A stretch of 64,000 nt of DNA from Centropus unirufus (lineage: Eukaryota > Chordata > Aves > Cuculiformes > Centropidae). The position numbers were made by a program, and so were the translations under genes. The notes under the pieces were generated by a model. It saw only the letters and a program-made list of their open reading frames with translations, did not search any database and was not told the DNA's origin. The stretch's first letter is position 1, and every line of letters begins with the position of its first letter. Below are positions 38,101 to 52,149 of the stretch, piece by piece. Where the stretch lies: positions 974,542 to 1,038,541 of the forward strand of contig VYZI01000130.1 in NCBI GenBank assembly GCA_013397695.1, in the 5' to 3' direction.

Positions 38101-41100
38101 CTGATTTTTAAGTTCTTCTATTTTAAGGAGTGGGATCTTTACATAGAAAGATGGATTCTAATGGTGTTTTTTTTTAATTATTTTACAAACCTTCACCTAG
38201 TTTAAACTCACATGAAACAGATGAGAAGTTGCTATACGTACTTTGCTGTTATCACCTGCAAAAGGGAGAGGGCAATTACTACCTTGCTTTCCTCCGTGAG
38301 GAAGAAGACACATAGGTCTACCAACAAATTAATATTTCCCCACACAGAGCCAAATTACTATGATTGTAAGTGGACTTAGGGTCATTGTTTTCACAGCTCA
38401 TGGTTATGGCTTATTCAATCTCTCTGCATGATTTTTTTTTGTATATAAATCATTTTAGTATTGCAGGAAAAAGCAGAGCCTAAGAACATAGCCAGTGAAG
38501 GAATAAGAGACCACTCAAAGTACATTTACTTTGGGAGAAAAAAACACAAAAATAAAGTGTAGCACGAATAACTGAAGGCTCCATTCTTTATATACCAGTA
38601 CCTGTCCAGACCATTGACTTATTTCATTAAAAAAGAAGTCTGCAGCAAATCCATATTGTTCTGTCTGTGACCTTTCACTCTGTAAGAGCTAATTGTCATC
38701 ATGAGGCTGCAAATCAAACTCGAAGTCCCAATTCATCACCTGACTGCAGGATATCCAGTGAAAGAAGAAGGGAGTAGATAAAACCCGAGAAAGAGAGGGA
38801 AAGTCTGTTTTTCTGGAACTTTCTGGGGACAGTCCTTTAAGAACAGCTGCAATAATTTCAATCCAGTAAAAGCAAAGACTGTATAAACTGACCTAATTTA
38901 ACTCAGGGGTAGCACAGAAGGAATGGACAATGATGGAAGTTGCATAAAATGTCTAAGGAACTATGGTGAACACTGATCTATTTTTTTTTCAAATTTTTCA
39001 CTTGAAGAAGTGAAAGTGTAAAAAGAAATATTTGGGTTTGTGTCGGATGATATTGTGAAAGCAACCCTGCTGACTGAAACAATACCTTCAATGAGTTGGG
39101 AGGGAATTTCATTCTTCAGTCTACACAGAATTTTCAGAAATGAACACCAAAAACTCAAAGTGGTCTCATCTTTGATTAAATATTCCAGAATACAAAAGAA
39201 ACAAATGGATATCATGGCTAAGAAGGAAACAAGAGTAAGCTTTTAAAAAAACATTTGCAAATAACCTGCAACAAGTCCAGTGTTACAAGAGAGTTTGAAT
39301 AACTTTTCTCACATTTGAAAATATTTGGGAAAGTTAAAACGTCCGAACTTCAATGACAGTTTCTTTCCTGGTATTTCTTGAAAATGGACATGGCTAAATA
39401 CCCACATATACGCAGTAATGAAAGAAAATGTTAAAGCAATCACTTGTTATTTTTTCAACATAATGACTGTAGATTCTCTATTCACCAAAAACCCCCTCAG
39501 CCTGTTTATTTTTTTAATGATGAGCTGTTACCCAAAAGAAACAAAGTGGCATTCTGTTGACACCATATGGTGGCTGAAAAATGGATTCCATAGTATTCTA
39601 TTTGTTAGAATGTCTTCTGACTTTCTGTATCCATAATTTATGTTGAGGCCTCCTCTGTTTGCCAAAACATTCAAATGGCTTTCTCTTCAGAGGGTAGCCA
39701 GCATGGAGGGAAGAAGGTTTTCAAAACAGCAGGACCCGAACAATCTCCCACTGCTCAGAGAAGAAATCATTTCCAAGCTTCTGTCTTTCTGGCTGCTTTC
39801 ATTGTCATAATAATTTACATCCTGTGTAAAGAGGCTGTTTGCATTCAGAAAAAATCTAAAATAATAAATAAAAGAAGGGGGAAAAAACCCCAACTTCTGT
39901 TCTTGCATGCTAATAAAAGAATTTGTGAACATTTAGCATCAATTTAAAGTTACAGTGACTCCTAGGCTCTGACGTATGTAGATAGCTTAGTCTTTCGTAT
40001 CTGAATGGGAGAAATATGCAGAGGTGATTGAACAGTGCAGTTCCTAAATGATTGCCTCTGCATCTGGCTTTCATAGACAGTTCTGAACTGGTTATGGATG
40101 AGCTAAAGTAATTGAGATATATTTCTCCTGGTGTCTACTTGGTTATTACTCACTTTTTAAGAGGCTATATTTTAGGCAAAAGTTTAAGCATGACTGTGTG
40201 ATTTACAAACAGATCTTTCATACAGTTGTAATATAGTGTATGAGGCAATTTGCATTATGTAGCATGTTATGCCTGTTGAAAGCAGCAGAGATCTTGGAAT
40301 CATGCTAAAAGACTGAGCAAGAGGAACAACAACCCTCCTTTCTCACCTGCCTCTTTGATCTATCACAGCTTACTGCTTGTTGCTATTTGACCAGTTCTGT
40401 TCCTTCTTGCCTCTGGGATGTTGGCAGTACTGCGTAGCAGGATGAATGACCACCTGAGTTGGGGGGGAGTTTAGAAGACCATCTGGAGACAGGTTAATAC
40501 TAGGTAGAGCAGGATTATGGGAGAAGGAGACCACCTGTTGTGGGGAACTTCTTAAGAATTTGATTAGATCTGTTTGACCCTGGGACACCCTGGTCTCAGA
40601 ACTTTACTTGCCCTCTATAGTAAAATGGAGATATGCAGAGATTCTATTATCATTCCACAGCCTTGAGAAGAGTTCCTTCCTTCTTGCCCCTCCAGTCATC
40701 CTGGGCACATAAATTAGTTACTTCAGCTGAGATCTTTAAGAATAATTTAACTAGTAGTGAATTTGCATCCCACAAAATTGTAGTTTTTATAAAGAAATAG
40801 AATGGAAGCCAGATATTCCTCTAAAGCATCTGGCAAAATGCCACTGACAACTTTCCTTATTCTGAAGAAGTACTGGTTTAAAAAAATGACTTTATTTTAA
40901 CAGAGCTATAGTCATATGAGTACATATTCCTTATATTAGTCTCTTTAATGGCACACTCATGGAAGTTCAGTCAGTGTTTAAAACTGACATATTCTTTTCC
41001 AATACAAATTAAGGTAGTATTAGTCTTCTATAAGAAATTAAAATAGAAAACTTGTGACCAAATTAACTTATTATATTCTTACAAAAGCATTTCATTTGGG

Positions 41101-42046
41101 GGGAATCTTGAAGTTCTAAAAGTACTTATAATTAGTCTGAGAAAGAAGATAAATATTACATTAAAAATTATTTTTACTTGTGACATTGTAGATATGTACT
41201 ACAAATAGTTCCAAAAAAGAAAAAATATAGACTAAAAGTTCAAGTTGCAGCAACAACAGATCCAAACATCTACAAATTACTTTTAACTTATGTGAGGTAC
41301 ACCTCCAGAAAGATTTATTCTACTTTACAGAGCAATTCTCCAGACAACCTGAATTTAGGGTATCCGATAATTTTCACTCATGTGAGCAGCTCCATTAATG
41401 TTATTTATGTTAGGAAAAAGATGGGTCCCCAATATTCACACTGGCTAGTGACTTTACTAAATGAATTTCCTTTATCTAAGGTTCCATTTCCCTTTCATGC
41501 ATATCACCTTTTGTGCTGAGTCACAATTACTAGTTTTCATGTCAATTTTTCCATATAATTGCAATTGAGTTTAGGCCAAATTTAGATGTGTAGATAGGAT
41601 AATTACCAGAGAGAATAGTGAGAAGACAGTCTGAAAATTATTTTAGGCAGAATGATGCTTGTGAAACTCTACCGTAGAACAGAAGCAATAAAGTTTAGCT
41701 TCAGATTAAGTTAAGTGTTCACAGTGCTGCTCTCATGATGTAATCTGTTGACTAAGCTTCCAGTATAATTATTGGGGTTCTCAGATGGGTTTCAGTTACC
41801 TAACATGAATTCCTGCTGCTGTTTGGGCTCAGGGGATATGAGACACCTGCATAGGTCTTATGGGTATGAGACAGAAGATAAGATACCTCTATATCTGGCT
41901 GGAGCAGTAGGTTGAGGCTGAGAGATGAGTATGGGATCCCCCTTCTGGTAAATAGAGCCAATGGGGTTTAGAAAGATGATTATCACAGCTTGATAGAAGA
42001 GACACAAATTTTATTAGTGAAACTGCTCTGTAGTATCCATTGAAGA
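35131..42046. other. Seven kilobases of unique AT-rich non-coding sequence
   Basis: No gene or transposon recognised. Open frames of up to 112 codons (reverse, 35184-35522) overlap frames on the other strand and resemble nothing known. The 90-codon forward frame 39675-39947 has one hydrophobic stretch, but no family, start context or splice logic supports it. A-rich patches occur at about 37741-37800. Confidence 0.6.
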
Positions 42047-42193
42047 TGGAATCACCTTCCCTGGAGGTATTTCAATGTCATGCAGATAAGGCATTTGGGG
42101 ACATAGTTTAGTGGTGAACTAGGCTGTGTTAAGTTTATGGCAGATCTTGATGATCTTAAAGGTCTTTTCCAACCTAAACTGTTCTATGATTCA
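42047..42193 (+). mobile_element. CR1 retrotransposon, 3' end fragment
   Basis: Short forward CR1 tail: 'tccctggaggtatttcaatg', 'ggggacatagtttagtggtg', 'gatgatcttaaaggtctttt', then 'ccaacctaaactgttctatgattc', which ends at about 42192. This is the extreme C-terminal codons of ORF2 plus the 3' UTR. It is 5'-truncated and non-coding in practice. Confidence 0.93.
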
Positions 42194-45100
42194 AAGATTA
42201 TCTCAACCTACAAAGCTTGACTTGATTGTGTTTGTAGACAATTATCCACAATAGCACTATGCTCGAAAATGTGAAGCACCTAGTAAGTGCTACATTTTAT
42301 TCTTGGAGCATGTGACAACAAACAATTTTATTCAGGGCAAATGGCACTGTGTAAAAGAAAAGGCATTGAGAGGATTATGAGGGTATTCAAGAACTAAATC
42401 CTAAGCAAAACTAAAGAGGATGTCTATCGTCAGGGGGGTCACTGGTAAAGCTGCAGCATAATTAAAGTTCTGATTTTTTTTTCAAAAGGCTTGATTCTTC
42501 ATTTCACAGCACTACTTTAATGCCAAGGTACTTGCCTTTAATCCAGTGAAGAAACACCAATGTAATGAAGAATGATTTCCAATATTATTAATTTCTCATA
42601 TCTATTCTTTTTTTTTACCATCTGGGAAGATTAGGAAACAAAATGATAATTAATTTATAATAAAGTTGATCCAGTATACAAAGATTTGCCTGCAATATAG
42701 TTTGTTATGTATTTTGAAAATAATCATTTTAAGCCATTATTAAGAACTCTAATTTGTATGTAAAAAAGACCATTACTTGTGAAATCCTGCCCCCTGACAG
42801 CAAATCATCATTTGCTTCAGCAGAGGCATACTTTCTGGCATTGTCTTCACTTCAAAATAGTTGTGCTTTATTACTGGAACAGAGACAAAAACCTGAACGA
42901 GGGAAGACCAATAGTAAACACATGCTAAGGTCACATACTGCTCTTGGAATAGAATAAATTTTGTGGACTGAAGGATATTTGAAGCTGGCCTAATATTTTG
43001 TGCTTAAATTAAACTTCAGGATAATCTTGGACATCAACATAGCACATTTCTCCACATCATATTCTTGTACACACTGGACTGATGATGTGAAACTTGCATC
43101 AAAAAATTCAACTAGGAATGACTGGAGTTTTCATTGTTCACTATGTTTTTCAAAGCAGATTGAGTGGAGAAAATACCGGATGCAGTACAAAAAAAAAAAA
43201 GAAACCCAACAAAAAACCCTGTTTATGAAACATTTCTAACCAAAGGTTTCTGTTTTAAGAAGTTCATTCTTTTGATGACATTCAGATGCATATCTAAGCT
43301 TAGGTCACTATCTAAACCACCAAACTCATGTGTCACTCTATGATGGCCTAAAAAATGAATAATCTCCATTCTCAGTCTTGGTGTTGGCTGCAGAATGCTA
43401 TACTTACAAGATTCGACAACATATTTAATATGATTTGCTTTGTAAAAAAGGTAAATATTTTTATCTGCCATTACATAGAGACCAGAACAATTCAAATGAT
43501 TTCCTCATAGAAACATCGTTTTTCATTCATATACACATTGAAAATATATAAACTGGATCCTTGCTTTTAACACTTGCTTTTCTTCACTGTTGTAAGAATT
43601 TCCCTATTCTTTCTCAATCACAGTGCCAGAGCCCTTTATTTTCTCAATGCAAAGTCAATGTGTTCTGTGGACAGCACACCAAAATCCAGGCTCATAAAAA
43701 TTCAGGACTTTTATTCTGGTGTGAACTTCAAAGTCTAAACACACTAATAATTTCCAGTAATCAATAGAGAGATATATGCAAGGAGTCAATGTTATTTATG
43801 TAAGATCTATTTGAGCCAGTAAGAAAAAAGAATGCAGGAAGTGATGCAAAAACCAGGGAAATAATGAATGTTAACCTATGGGGAACAGCCTCAGCAAGTG
43901 AAACAGTACTGAGAAGTGTCACTCATAAGTCCTGGCTCATTTGATCTCAAAATGGAGGATAGATTTATCCTGCTTATGATGTTAACTGCTTTATTTTTGT
44001 ACTCTGTGTTCATTTTGCAAGGCTTCTACATTCAGTGTTTCAACCAAATAGTTACATTTCAAGAGGGTGGTGAGAGGAAAGGTTCTTGAATATAACCTTT
44101 GTTAATGATTTAGTTTATTGGCAATAATTTTGTGTTGATGTTGCCTTTCCTTATCTGGTTTTCACACATTTCATTCCTTTCCTTCATTGATATTCCTGCA
44201 TCATTCTCAGTTTTTTTCCTTTTATTTATTTTTTTAGAAGCTCTCCAAAGTGTCTTATTTTCTTAATCAAGGCTGCAGTGTTTCCTGAAACCATGGGAGT
44301 CAAAAGCCTCATTCTCTCCCTTCCGTTTCTGTTTTTTATTTAGATCTTTATTCCACTACTTTCCATGTAGTACGTACCCAAGTTGGTAATCTAGAACTTT
44401 GTCACCCCTAAAATTTAGCTACTTTGTAGTATTGCCAAGTATTCAGTGTCTCTAGCACTAGTTATCAATGATGTATGTAGAACTGAATGGCCGTTACTAT
44501 ACGAAGAAATGAGGAGCAGGATTCTCTTTAGAAAATAAGACTCTTATGGTGAAAAAAAAAGGTGTGGGTGGGTACATCCTCAGCTGCTTAACATAAATCT
44601 CTTGAAGATAACAGAACCAAATGATTTTATGCTGGCTGAACACATGCTTTGAGGTCTGCATATGCTGTCCCAAGGACAGAAGCTAGTGAGATGCTAAAAG
44701 CAGTGTGATTCCCTCCTGTGGTTCCAAAATAATTTGTGGTGAAGTGATCCATGGGTTTTGAGGCTGCATCATCTTTATGATAGGGAATCCAGATTTCAGT
44801 GGGGATGTGCTGGTGATGTCATTTCTGTAGAAACAGAAAGAAAATCAGAAAAATCCACTGCTGGTTTTAGATTTGTAATCCAAGGGTAGGATTTAAATCT
44901 GATGTCTCAGGCCTTAACTACATATACGCATTGGATGATTTCAATGATCAGAATGATGATTTGAAAACACATACTGTGTTTTTGTTTGCAATAGGAATAG
45001 ATTTTCATTTGCTTCACGAGTTATTTCAAGCCTAAGTCTTAGAGCTACATAACATAGGCTGTCACCTGTGTTTCACTTTCCATTAGAGTCTACTGGTCAT

Positions 45101-47287
45101 TATGATTTTGTATTCTACCTAATCATTCTTGTTTAAGATCAACATCAAATATTTTACAGACAGAACCACTCTACTTAAAAGGATGTTAACTACTACACAA
45201 GTATAAAAACATAGTACAATTTGAGACTACAAATTCTTGAGAAAAAGATATAACAAATTTTTATCCTAATCATTAGGATAAAAAACACCTGACCAAATTA
45301 TATCCTCTCAATAAAAAATAAAAATAATTTCTCTATTTCTTAACATATGTTTGTGAGATGCCAAATGTTTTGACCATGTGATGATGAATGTAAAACTGGG
45401 GAATAAATTGTAACCCATTAGATGTCCAGACCTTCAAGTGACTAAGTAGCTTTGGAAGACTACTTCTTAATGATGTAGTTAAGCTCTAGAATAAACAAAA
45501 GTTTCATTCCTTTTAATCACCATGCAATGCCTAGAATTGATTGCCAGTGTAAAGATATGTCAGGCCTCAGGATGTCCTTGCATATCATTCACCATGAATT
45601 CTGCCGAAGACATCACCTGTGAAAGATTAACTTCTTAAGACAAAAATCAAACTTCACGGGAAGCACAGCACATGAGGGAACAAACAGAATCAACAGTTCG
45701 GTCTGTTAAGGGAAATCCGTATGAACACGTACAGAGCACTGATTGCTCTTTTTATTTTATTTTGTTTTGTTATCCCTATCCTTCATATCCTCAAATTCCC
45801 AGTCTTATTCTCCATGTTTCCTTTGGGCATGAACCTTGGCAATTCTGCACAATCAAAATATTTTCAGGTAAAAAATCTTCTGCACTTGAAGAAGTTCTAT
45901 AATTTCCATCTGCCTTAAGATGAGGTATATCTATGCCATTAAATCAGACCCAAGACAAACTGCAGAACACCACCTCTCCTTTGCCTATGCCTCCAGTGAG
46001 ACCTTTTTAGGTGCACATAATAAATTTCTTGTACCTGGAAGAACCTTCTCTTTCAGGTTATCCACTGCAGGTTACATGAGTTTCCTTTGGAAAACAATAT
46101 CATTGTTCTTCACTAGAAATATTGCACAAGATAAGCTCTCTTCGACTTTACAGCTTCCAGACACTACTGATAGCTCTGTTAGTAAAAGGTGTTACCCTAT
46201 GGAATCTGTCTAAATCGTGCTTGGATCAAACAAGTAGATTGATGACTATTCTACTACCATATTGATTTCATCTGAAACTTGTTGAGCTTGCTGCAATTCA
46301 ATATCATTAGGCATGAAGAGGGCCTTTCAAAATGAGTTCCTTTCAGCGTTGCTATATTTATTTTATTCCAGGACCTGTGTTATAAAAAAAAACTTCAAAC
46401 ATGCTTTGGCTCCTGTATGTTTCAGCATTTTACCTAAAAGATTGGATGTTTACCTAGAGTTTACCAATATTAGAATTGCTTTGGAATTCTTGTGCTGCCT
46501 GACAGTGTAAAGGGATTCCCAGCACAGCTGTTTTCAGTGTTGGAATGAAGACTGTCTCTGCCATTTTTGGTGGCATTCCTATAACAAAAAAGACAATATA
46601 TTTTTCCAAAAAAAAAAAGGAGGTGTCCTGAATATTTTGACATGTAATAAACATTCATTTAAATTCAATTACAACAACTGACAGAGATTCCTCTTTACTT
46701 TAATGTGTCTATAGGAAAAGAAATATCATGGGGACTATAGAAACAATGAGTTAAAGCAACAGTACTTGGACATCTAGAGGAGGATATTTTTCTTTTTTAT
46801 TTACAGGTCAAACTCTGTGTGCCTTTTGGAACATAATGTTGAAAGTATTGGTGTTAATTTAGTGCAGATGTTGTCTGTCTGTTTTCTAAAGAATTTGAAT
46901 TTAGAAATAAAAAAGCCTGCAAAGAAGATTTAAAGTCGGACAGAATCTATTCAAGACAGACTAGATGACGATCGGAAATGGTTGGAACAGTGGAATGTGC
47001 TGAATCTAGATGGCTTGCACTTTTCTCCACTTTTATATTCTCATTCCATGTGTAGCTATTTGTCACAATTTTTCTCACAAATGCTTGGGCTTAGAATGAT
47101 GTTTGAATTGCAAAACTCCAAAAGAAATACATCTGGAGCAATCTCAAAGAAATAGTAATAATAATATGGACTGAATCCAAGGATTTTGTTCTTTTATTTT
47201 ACATAAAGAGTAGGATTACTAAAGTGAAATCGGAGACCCAACAGCTCAGAGAATTACATATTCAAGAAACAAAAGTGTCTTCAAGGG
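42194..47287. other. Unique AT-rich non-coding sequence
   Basis: About 5 kb with no recognised element. Open frames of up to 97 codons (45920-46213 forward, 43223-43495 reverse) show no family similarity. Confidence 0.6.
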
Positions 47288-47537
47288 GTCATTTTTTCTC
47301 TCTGGCTGCAGTATTCTCTTGTCCAGTTTTTTGTTTGGTTTTCTTTTCCCTCTTTTAAGTATTTTGTCACAGAGGTAGTGTCATTTTCATTGATTGGTTG
47401 GGCCTTGGCCAGCAATGGGTCCATATGGGGGTAAGCTGGCATGGGCTCTATTGGACATAGGGGAAGCTTCCTGCAGCTTCACACAGAAGCCACCTCTGTA
47501 GTCCTCCCTCAAAAACTTGCCACGGAAACCCAATACA
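47288..47537 (-). mobile_element. Avian ERVL-type LTR (second family), reverse strand, 5' portion
   Basis: Read on the reverse strand this begins TGTATTGGGTTTCCGTGGCA at 47537. It continues through 'agaagc' repeats, 'ggaagcttcccc', and 'ggccaaggcccaaccaatca' (a CCAAT-like box, about 47391-47410) to a 'tacttaaaagaggg' TATA-like stretch (about 47351-47364). This order matches the U3-promoter part of a common avian endogenous-retrovirus LTR beginning TGTATTGGG. The downstream R/U5 part is not found past about 47288. No gag, pol or env is attached. The family name is from memory of the sequence pattern, not a search. Confidence 0.7.
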
Positions 47538-47595
47538 TATGGCCAGGCCTGCATAACCTGTTCATTAATGACGTATATAATGGTGCATCTGGTTA

Positions 47596-47978
47596 ACGAG
47601 GAGAGGTTGAGAGCTCTGAAACTGTTCAGCCTGGAGGAGGCTCAGGGAAGTCTCACCACTGTGTAAATAAGACCAGGGAGAGTCTAGAAGGCTTAGCCTG
47701 TCAAAGTAGTGGCCAGTGGAATTACAAGAGGCAATTAGAACAAATTTAAATTCAGGAATTCAGTGTAAACATAACTTTCTTTATTGGAGATTAGATACTG
47801 GGACTGGTTACCCAGAGAGGTTGTTGAGTCTCCAGCTTTGGTAATATTCAAAATCTGACTGTCCCTGTCCTGAGAAACTTGCTCTTCTTTAGCCTGCTAT
47901 GAGAAAAAGCATCCAACTAGGTGATCACTGGAAGGACTTTCCTACCTCAGTTGTTTTGTGATTTTGTGTGATTCTATA
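47596..47978 (+). mobile_element. CR1 retrotransposon, 3' end fragment
   Basis: Forward CR1, rather diverged. It starts with 'cgaggagaggttgagagctc' and 'ctgttcagcctggagga'. It passes 'gggactggttacccagagag', 'ggtgatcactggaaggact' and 'tcctacctcag', and ends in a decayed terminal repeat 'tgattttgtgtgattctata' (about 47959-47978). It is 5'-truncated; the ORF2 tail is frameshifted throughout and gives no open frame worth listing. It lies only about 60 bp from the reverse LTR at 47537, so the two insertions form a small composite. Confidence 0.9.
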
Positions 47979-48982
47979 ATATATTAACATTATATGTAGC
48001 AGCTTTTGACTGTTCAAGTGCAAGTTCACTGTATTCTTTAACCAAATGAAAGACAAAATAATGACTTATTCAAAGACTCAAGAAGCTCCTGAAGAATAAA
48101 GATTTCAAAAGGTATTTAAAATTCTAAACTGCTAAATAGGGCATATTTTTAAATCATTATTATAGTTTTCTTAGAGGTTTATGAAAAATTGCCTAGATGT
48201 GATACTATAGTGAATAGTATTTCTAGGAATAATAATGCATTTTTATATCATGTATACAACTCCGGAAAAGTGTTATTTCACTGTATGAGATTTATTTTAT
48301 TTTATAAAAAATAAAGCTTTTCTTTTAAATGCTTTTTTATTTGTTTACTTGATTTTCCTTTTGACTTCCAGACTTAACCTTATTTATTGATACAATTTTG
48401 TAAAGAGGTCTTTAATCAATGCAGAGTTAAGTAGTTGCTAAGCATCTCTTAAAATGCTTAAAATGACAGAAGAGTCAAAGGAATGTGGAAAGGCACAGAA
48501 AAATACATGGCCGAAGATATGGGAGAAAGATGAGGATATTTGAAATAGGACTTCTTTTTTTCTCCTCATCTTTTCTCATGTTATGAATCATTAATACTTT
48601 TTACTGAAGTTTCTGTATAAACAGAAAATGGAATCCTAGGGAGCTTTGATTTCATAAATGTCTTCACAGGACTGATGTTGGCTCAGTCAAACTATACACA
48701 TTAATGCTGTTTGAGTTCTATATACACATCTTTAAAGAGAATTATTGCAATGTTTTTCACTTCAAAATGTTGCTGTATTTTAGGGACTGAAAAGTTCCCC
48801 CAAAAACCAGATTTTTTGGTTGTAGAATTATTTAAGCAATATAAAGCAAACAAAATCAGTAATTCCAGATGTGGATTGTGATTAAGTTCTTTGTTCTTCC
48901 TTTTAAGGGGAAAAATATTTATGAAATATTTAAGTTAATACCAGTCTTGTCCTGAAAGATAGACACATCTCTGAGTCAGAGG
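47979..48982. other. Unique AT-rich sequence
   Basis: About 1 kb of very AT-rich DNA between two CR1 copies, with no element, gene or simple repeat of note recognised. Confidence 0.6.
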
Positions 48983-49400
48983 TTGGAGCACTTCTCCTGT
49001 GAAGACAGGCTAAGAAAGTTGGGGTTGTGCAGCCTGGGGAAGAGAAGGCTTCTGGAACACCTTAAAGCAGCATTTCAGTATCTACAGGGGGCCTAAAAGA
49101 AAACTGGGGAGGGACTTTTTCCAAGTGCATGCAGTGACAGAACACGGATTAATGGCTTTAAACTGAGAGTAGATTTATATTAGATATAAAGAAGAAATTC
49201 TACATTATGAGGCTGGTGAGGCACTGGCAGAAGTTATCCATAGAAGTCTTGGATACTCTATCCCTGGAAGTGTTCAGGGCAGGCTGGGACCTTGAGAAGT
49301 CTGGTATACTGGGATGTGTCCTAATCCATGGAAGGGGTGTTGGAACTAGAGATTTTTAAGATCCTCTGCCACTCAAACTGTTCTATGATTCTGTGATTCA
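48983..49400 (+). mobile_element. CR1 retrotransposon, 3' end fragment
   Basis: Forward CR1 with well-kept landmarks: 'ttggagcacttctcctgtga', 'gttggggttgtgcagcctgg', 'gggggcctaaaagaaaactg', 'ggggagggactttttccaag', 'gtgaggcactggcagaagtt' and 'ccctggaagtgttcagggca'. The complete terminal repeat 'ttctatgattctgtgattca' runs to 49400. It appears to be of a different CR1 subfamily from the 30-kb copy (the GGGGGCCTA variant). 5'-truncated, non-functional. Confidence 0.94.
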
Positions 49401-52149
49401 GGGACTTACCACTCTTTAAGTTTATGAAGGCTTTCAGCTTAGTAGTCAAATCTTAGGCTTAGTTCTCCTTCATGTACTAGGAAATATGTGAACTTTCAAG
49501 CAAACCCAGCATAAGTCAGAGGTTACTTATACTTTTCTTTCCTTTCTTACTGGTCTAACTTCTGTAGTAAACTAGGTTATTTTCCCTGCTCCCTGCAAGT
49601 AAGGTTCCAAAGCTGTGCAAAGCAAAACTGTAAAAGTGTTTTTGCATAAATGTACACTTTTTAAACTGTCATGGCTTCCATTCCACAATAGAAGCTCAAA
49701 TTTCACAGCAAAGGACAGATGGAAAATAAGAGCAAACTTATATTAAACTCTTATCCTCCCTATTGAAAGCAAAACCTTTAGAGTTTGTATATTAGGCAGC
49801 GCACTTTTTTTCCGTGTTAAAAGATTAGAACCTGAAAAACAGGAAGATTATCTCTTCAGCATCAATGCCGAGGCATCTTTCCATTACTGTTATTAGTTTA
49901 GTAGTCATTTCATCACTGCTCATCCCAAGGTTTCATCTTTCAAATCTTTAGCATGCTTCACGTGTAACTTAAGGGATTAACAAAGTAGTTTGTAATTGAT
50001 TCTGTCTTTTCAGGAATACAATATAGAAGAAAACTCCTGACAAAACATCAAAATTGTAAGCAAGTAAAGCTCTATACAGAGCTCCATATCCATACTTATG
50101 TGTGAACTTTCAGATTGTAATGATTTTTGTATGGGGAAAGTTTAATTTGCTCTCAGTGTGCAATGCTTAGCAAGACATGGGGCTGATCTGAGATTTGAGG
50201 TGTGGAGGAAGTGCTACTTACCCGAATAACAAAAGTCACAATTAAAAAAGCTAATGGGATTTCAGTAACTGAAAAATAGGTCATGGGTCTGTCAAGGACT
50301 GTGTTTTAGACGGCAGGCAAATTGTTTCTTGTATTTTTTTAAAACGTTGCTTTTGAGCCATATTTTGAGATGGTGTTTGAAAGTAGTTTGGAAGGACCAA
50401 AACAAGGCTGTAGTATTGACACCTGGTAAAACGTTCTTTGAGCAATCCTATGAAAAGAGGTCAAGCATCAATCACTGCAATTTGGGAGGGGCTTGGCTCT
50501 TCCCAGGCCAACTGGGCATGCCCTTCTGAAACAATCCTGTGATAGCTTAATAACACAGAGGTCCTCCTAAAAGAATGCCTATGGGACAAAAATGGGTGTG
50601 AACAGCTAGCATTGGCTTCATAAAAGGGGAAGCCTCCTTATTTTTAATGAATGTTCCCATCTTTTTAGAAGTTCAGTGTCATTTCTTGGCAGGATCCTCT
50701 GGAAATGCAAAACTAGTGTTTTCCTGTAGTTCTCTCTTTCTTAATCTGCCTCTCTTCTCCCCAGTCTCTCTCTCTCTGTGTATTTCCATTTCTGGACGGG
50801 CACATTATTGCTTTATATGGTTTAAATATGTATACATCCTTGCCTTCAGAACTAACCAATAGTTACTTTACTGTGGTAGAAAACTGAATATTTGAAAACT
50901 GCCTTAGAATTAATAACTTGGTTCAAATTAGCCATATAGTGTTGTTTTCACTTTAATTCACGTCCCAAAAGTTCATTTTAACAAACCACTTCCCCCTTTC
51001 TCTTCTGGGGGGAGGAGAATCAGGATGTGACAGGGTGTTATAAGAGAGGAATCTTGGGTAAGACATACAATCTTTGTTATCTTTTTCTTTTAATAAAGCC
51101 ATTCTCTCATATCCAAATCTGATTTGGCTATTTGGGGAATGGGGTGGAGTGGCAGGGAGATGGGTGTTGCTGTGGGTTTATTAAATTTATTAACTTATTT
51201 ACTTTACATCTAGGATAATTGCCTTGTTTCCCACCTGGAGAAAAATAGGGAAAGAAAACAATACAAAGAGATCACCTGAATTTGAAAAGAAAAGTATTGT
51301 TACGAGACAGGGATTTATAGTTCATTCACATCTATGCGTCCAAACACTTGTCTCTTTCCTCCCAGCTATATCAGCTCATCCAAGAAAAGATGTTATTGGC
51401 TTACTTCTGAACATGTAAGGATCTGACTGATATATGTAACATCAGATGTTTTAGAGATCTATGGTAAGATCCTTGCTAAGATCTCTGAAACATTATAGGA
51501 CAAGAATGATACCAAGCTAACAGAAACAGTCACAGAGTACCGCATCAGTGACAACATAACAGAATACCAAAATCCGTGGTCAACATCTTGACAGTGAGGC
51601 AATTAATCAAACAAGATGGGCAAAGATATGTGACAATGCCCTTTTCAAACAGGATTGTAAATGTAAATACAATTACCATATATAATGGTGACAAAAGGTA
51701 AATAAAGGTAGCTTTTTGTATACAGCCAGTAAATTTTGGTCTAACTGGTTTATGCCTTCCTCCTCAGTTATTTTTATTATTGTCAAAAGATTCATGTATT
51801 TTAAATTATGAATCCAAAAAGTTGTAAGATAATATATGCATAAAAGAGACAAAAGCTAATGCAGATTTCTTTATATTACTAAATTAAAAAAAGGTAGAGT
51901 CCATTATCTGGCCCTGAGGATGAATACATACATAGTGCTACATCTTTCCCAAACAGGGTGTCTACATCCAGAGTGGCTACTGAAGCTGGTTCCTGGGTCA
52001 TGCTCACTTCTGAGCTATGGCCAGGAAGTGTTCAAGGAGCAGTATTGGCTGGTGAACTCTGTGACCACTGCAATAATTAAACAATACCGACAATCAAATT
52101 CCCACATGCAAAGCTGAAACCTAACATTTTTAAATTACCAAATCTGTTG
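49401..52149. other. Unique AT-rich non-coding sequence
   Basis: No gene or transposon recognised. A short TC run lies at about 50764-50777. Open frames do not exceed 71 codons. Confidence 0.6.

Noticed and set aside
39675..39947. 90-codon forward frame with one apparent membrane segment and a lysine-rich tail
   Set aside because: It overlaps a reverse frame, resembles nothing known, and its lysine-rich tail comes from an A-rich tract.
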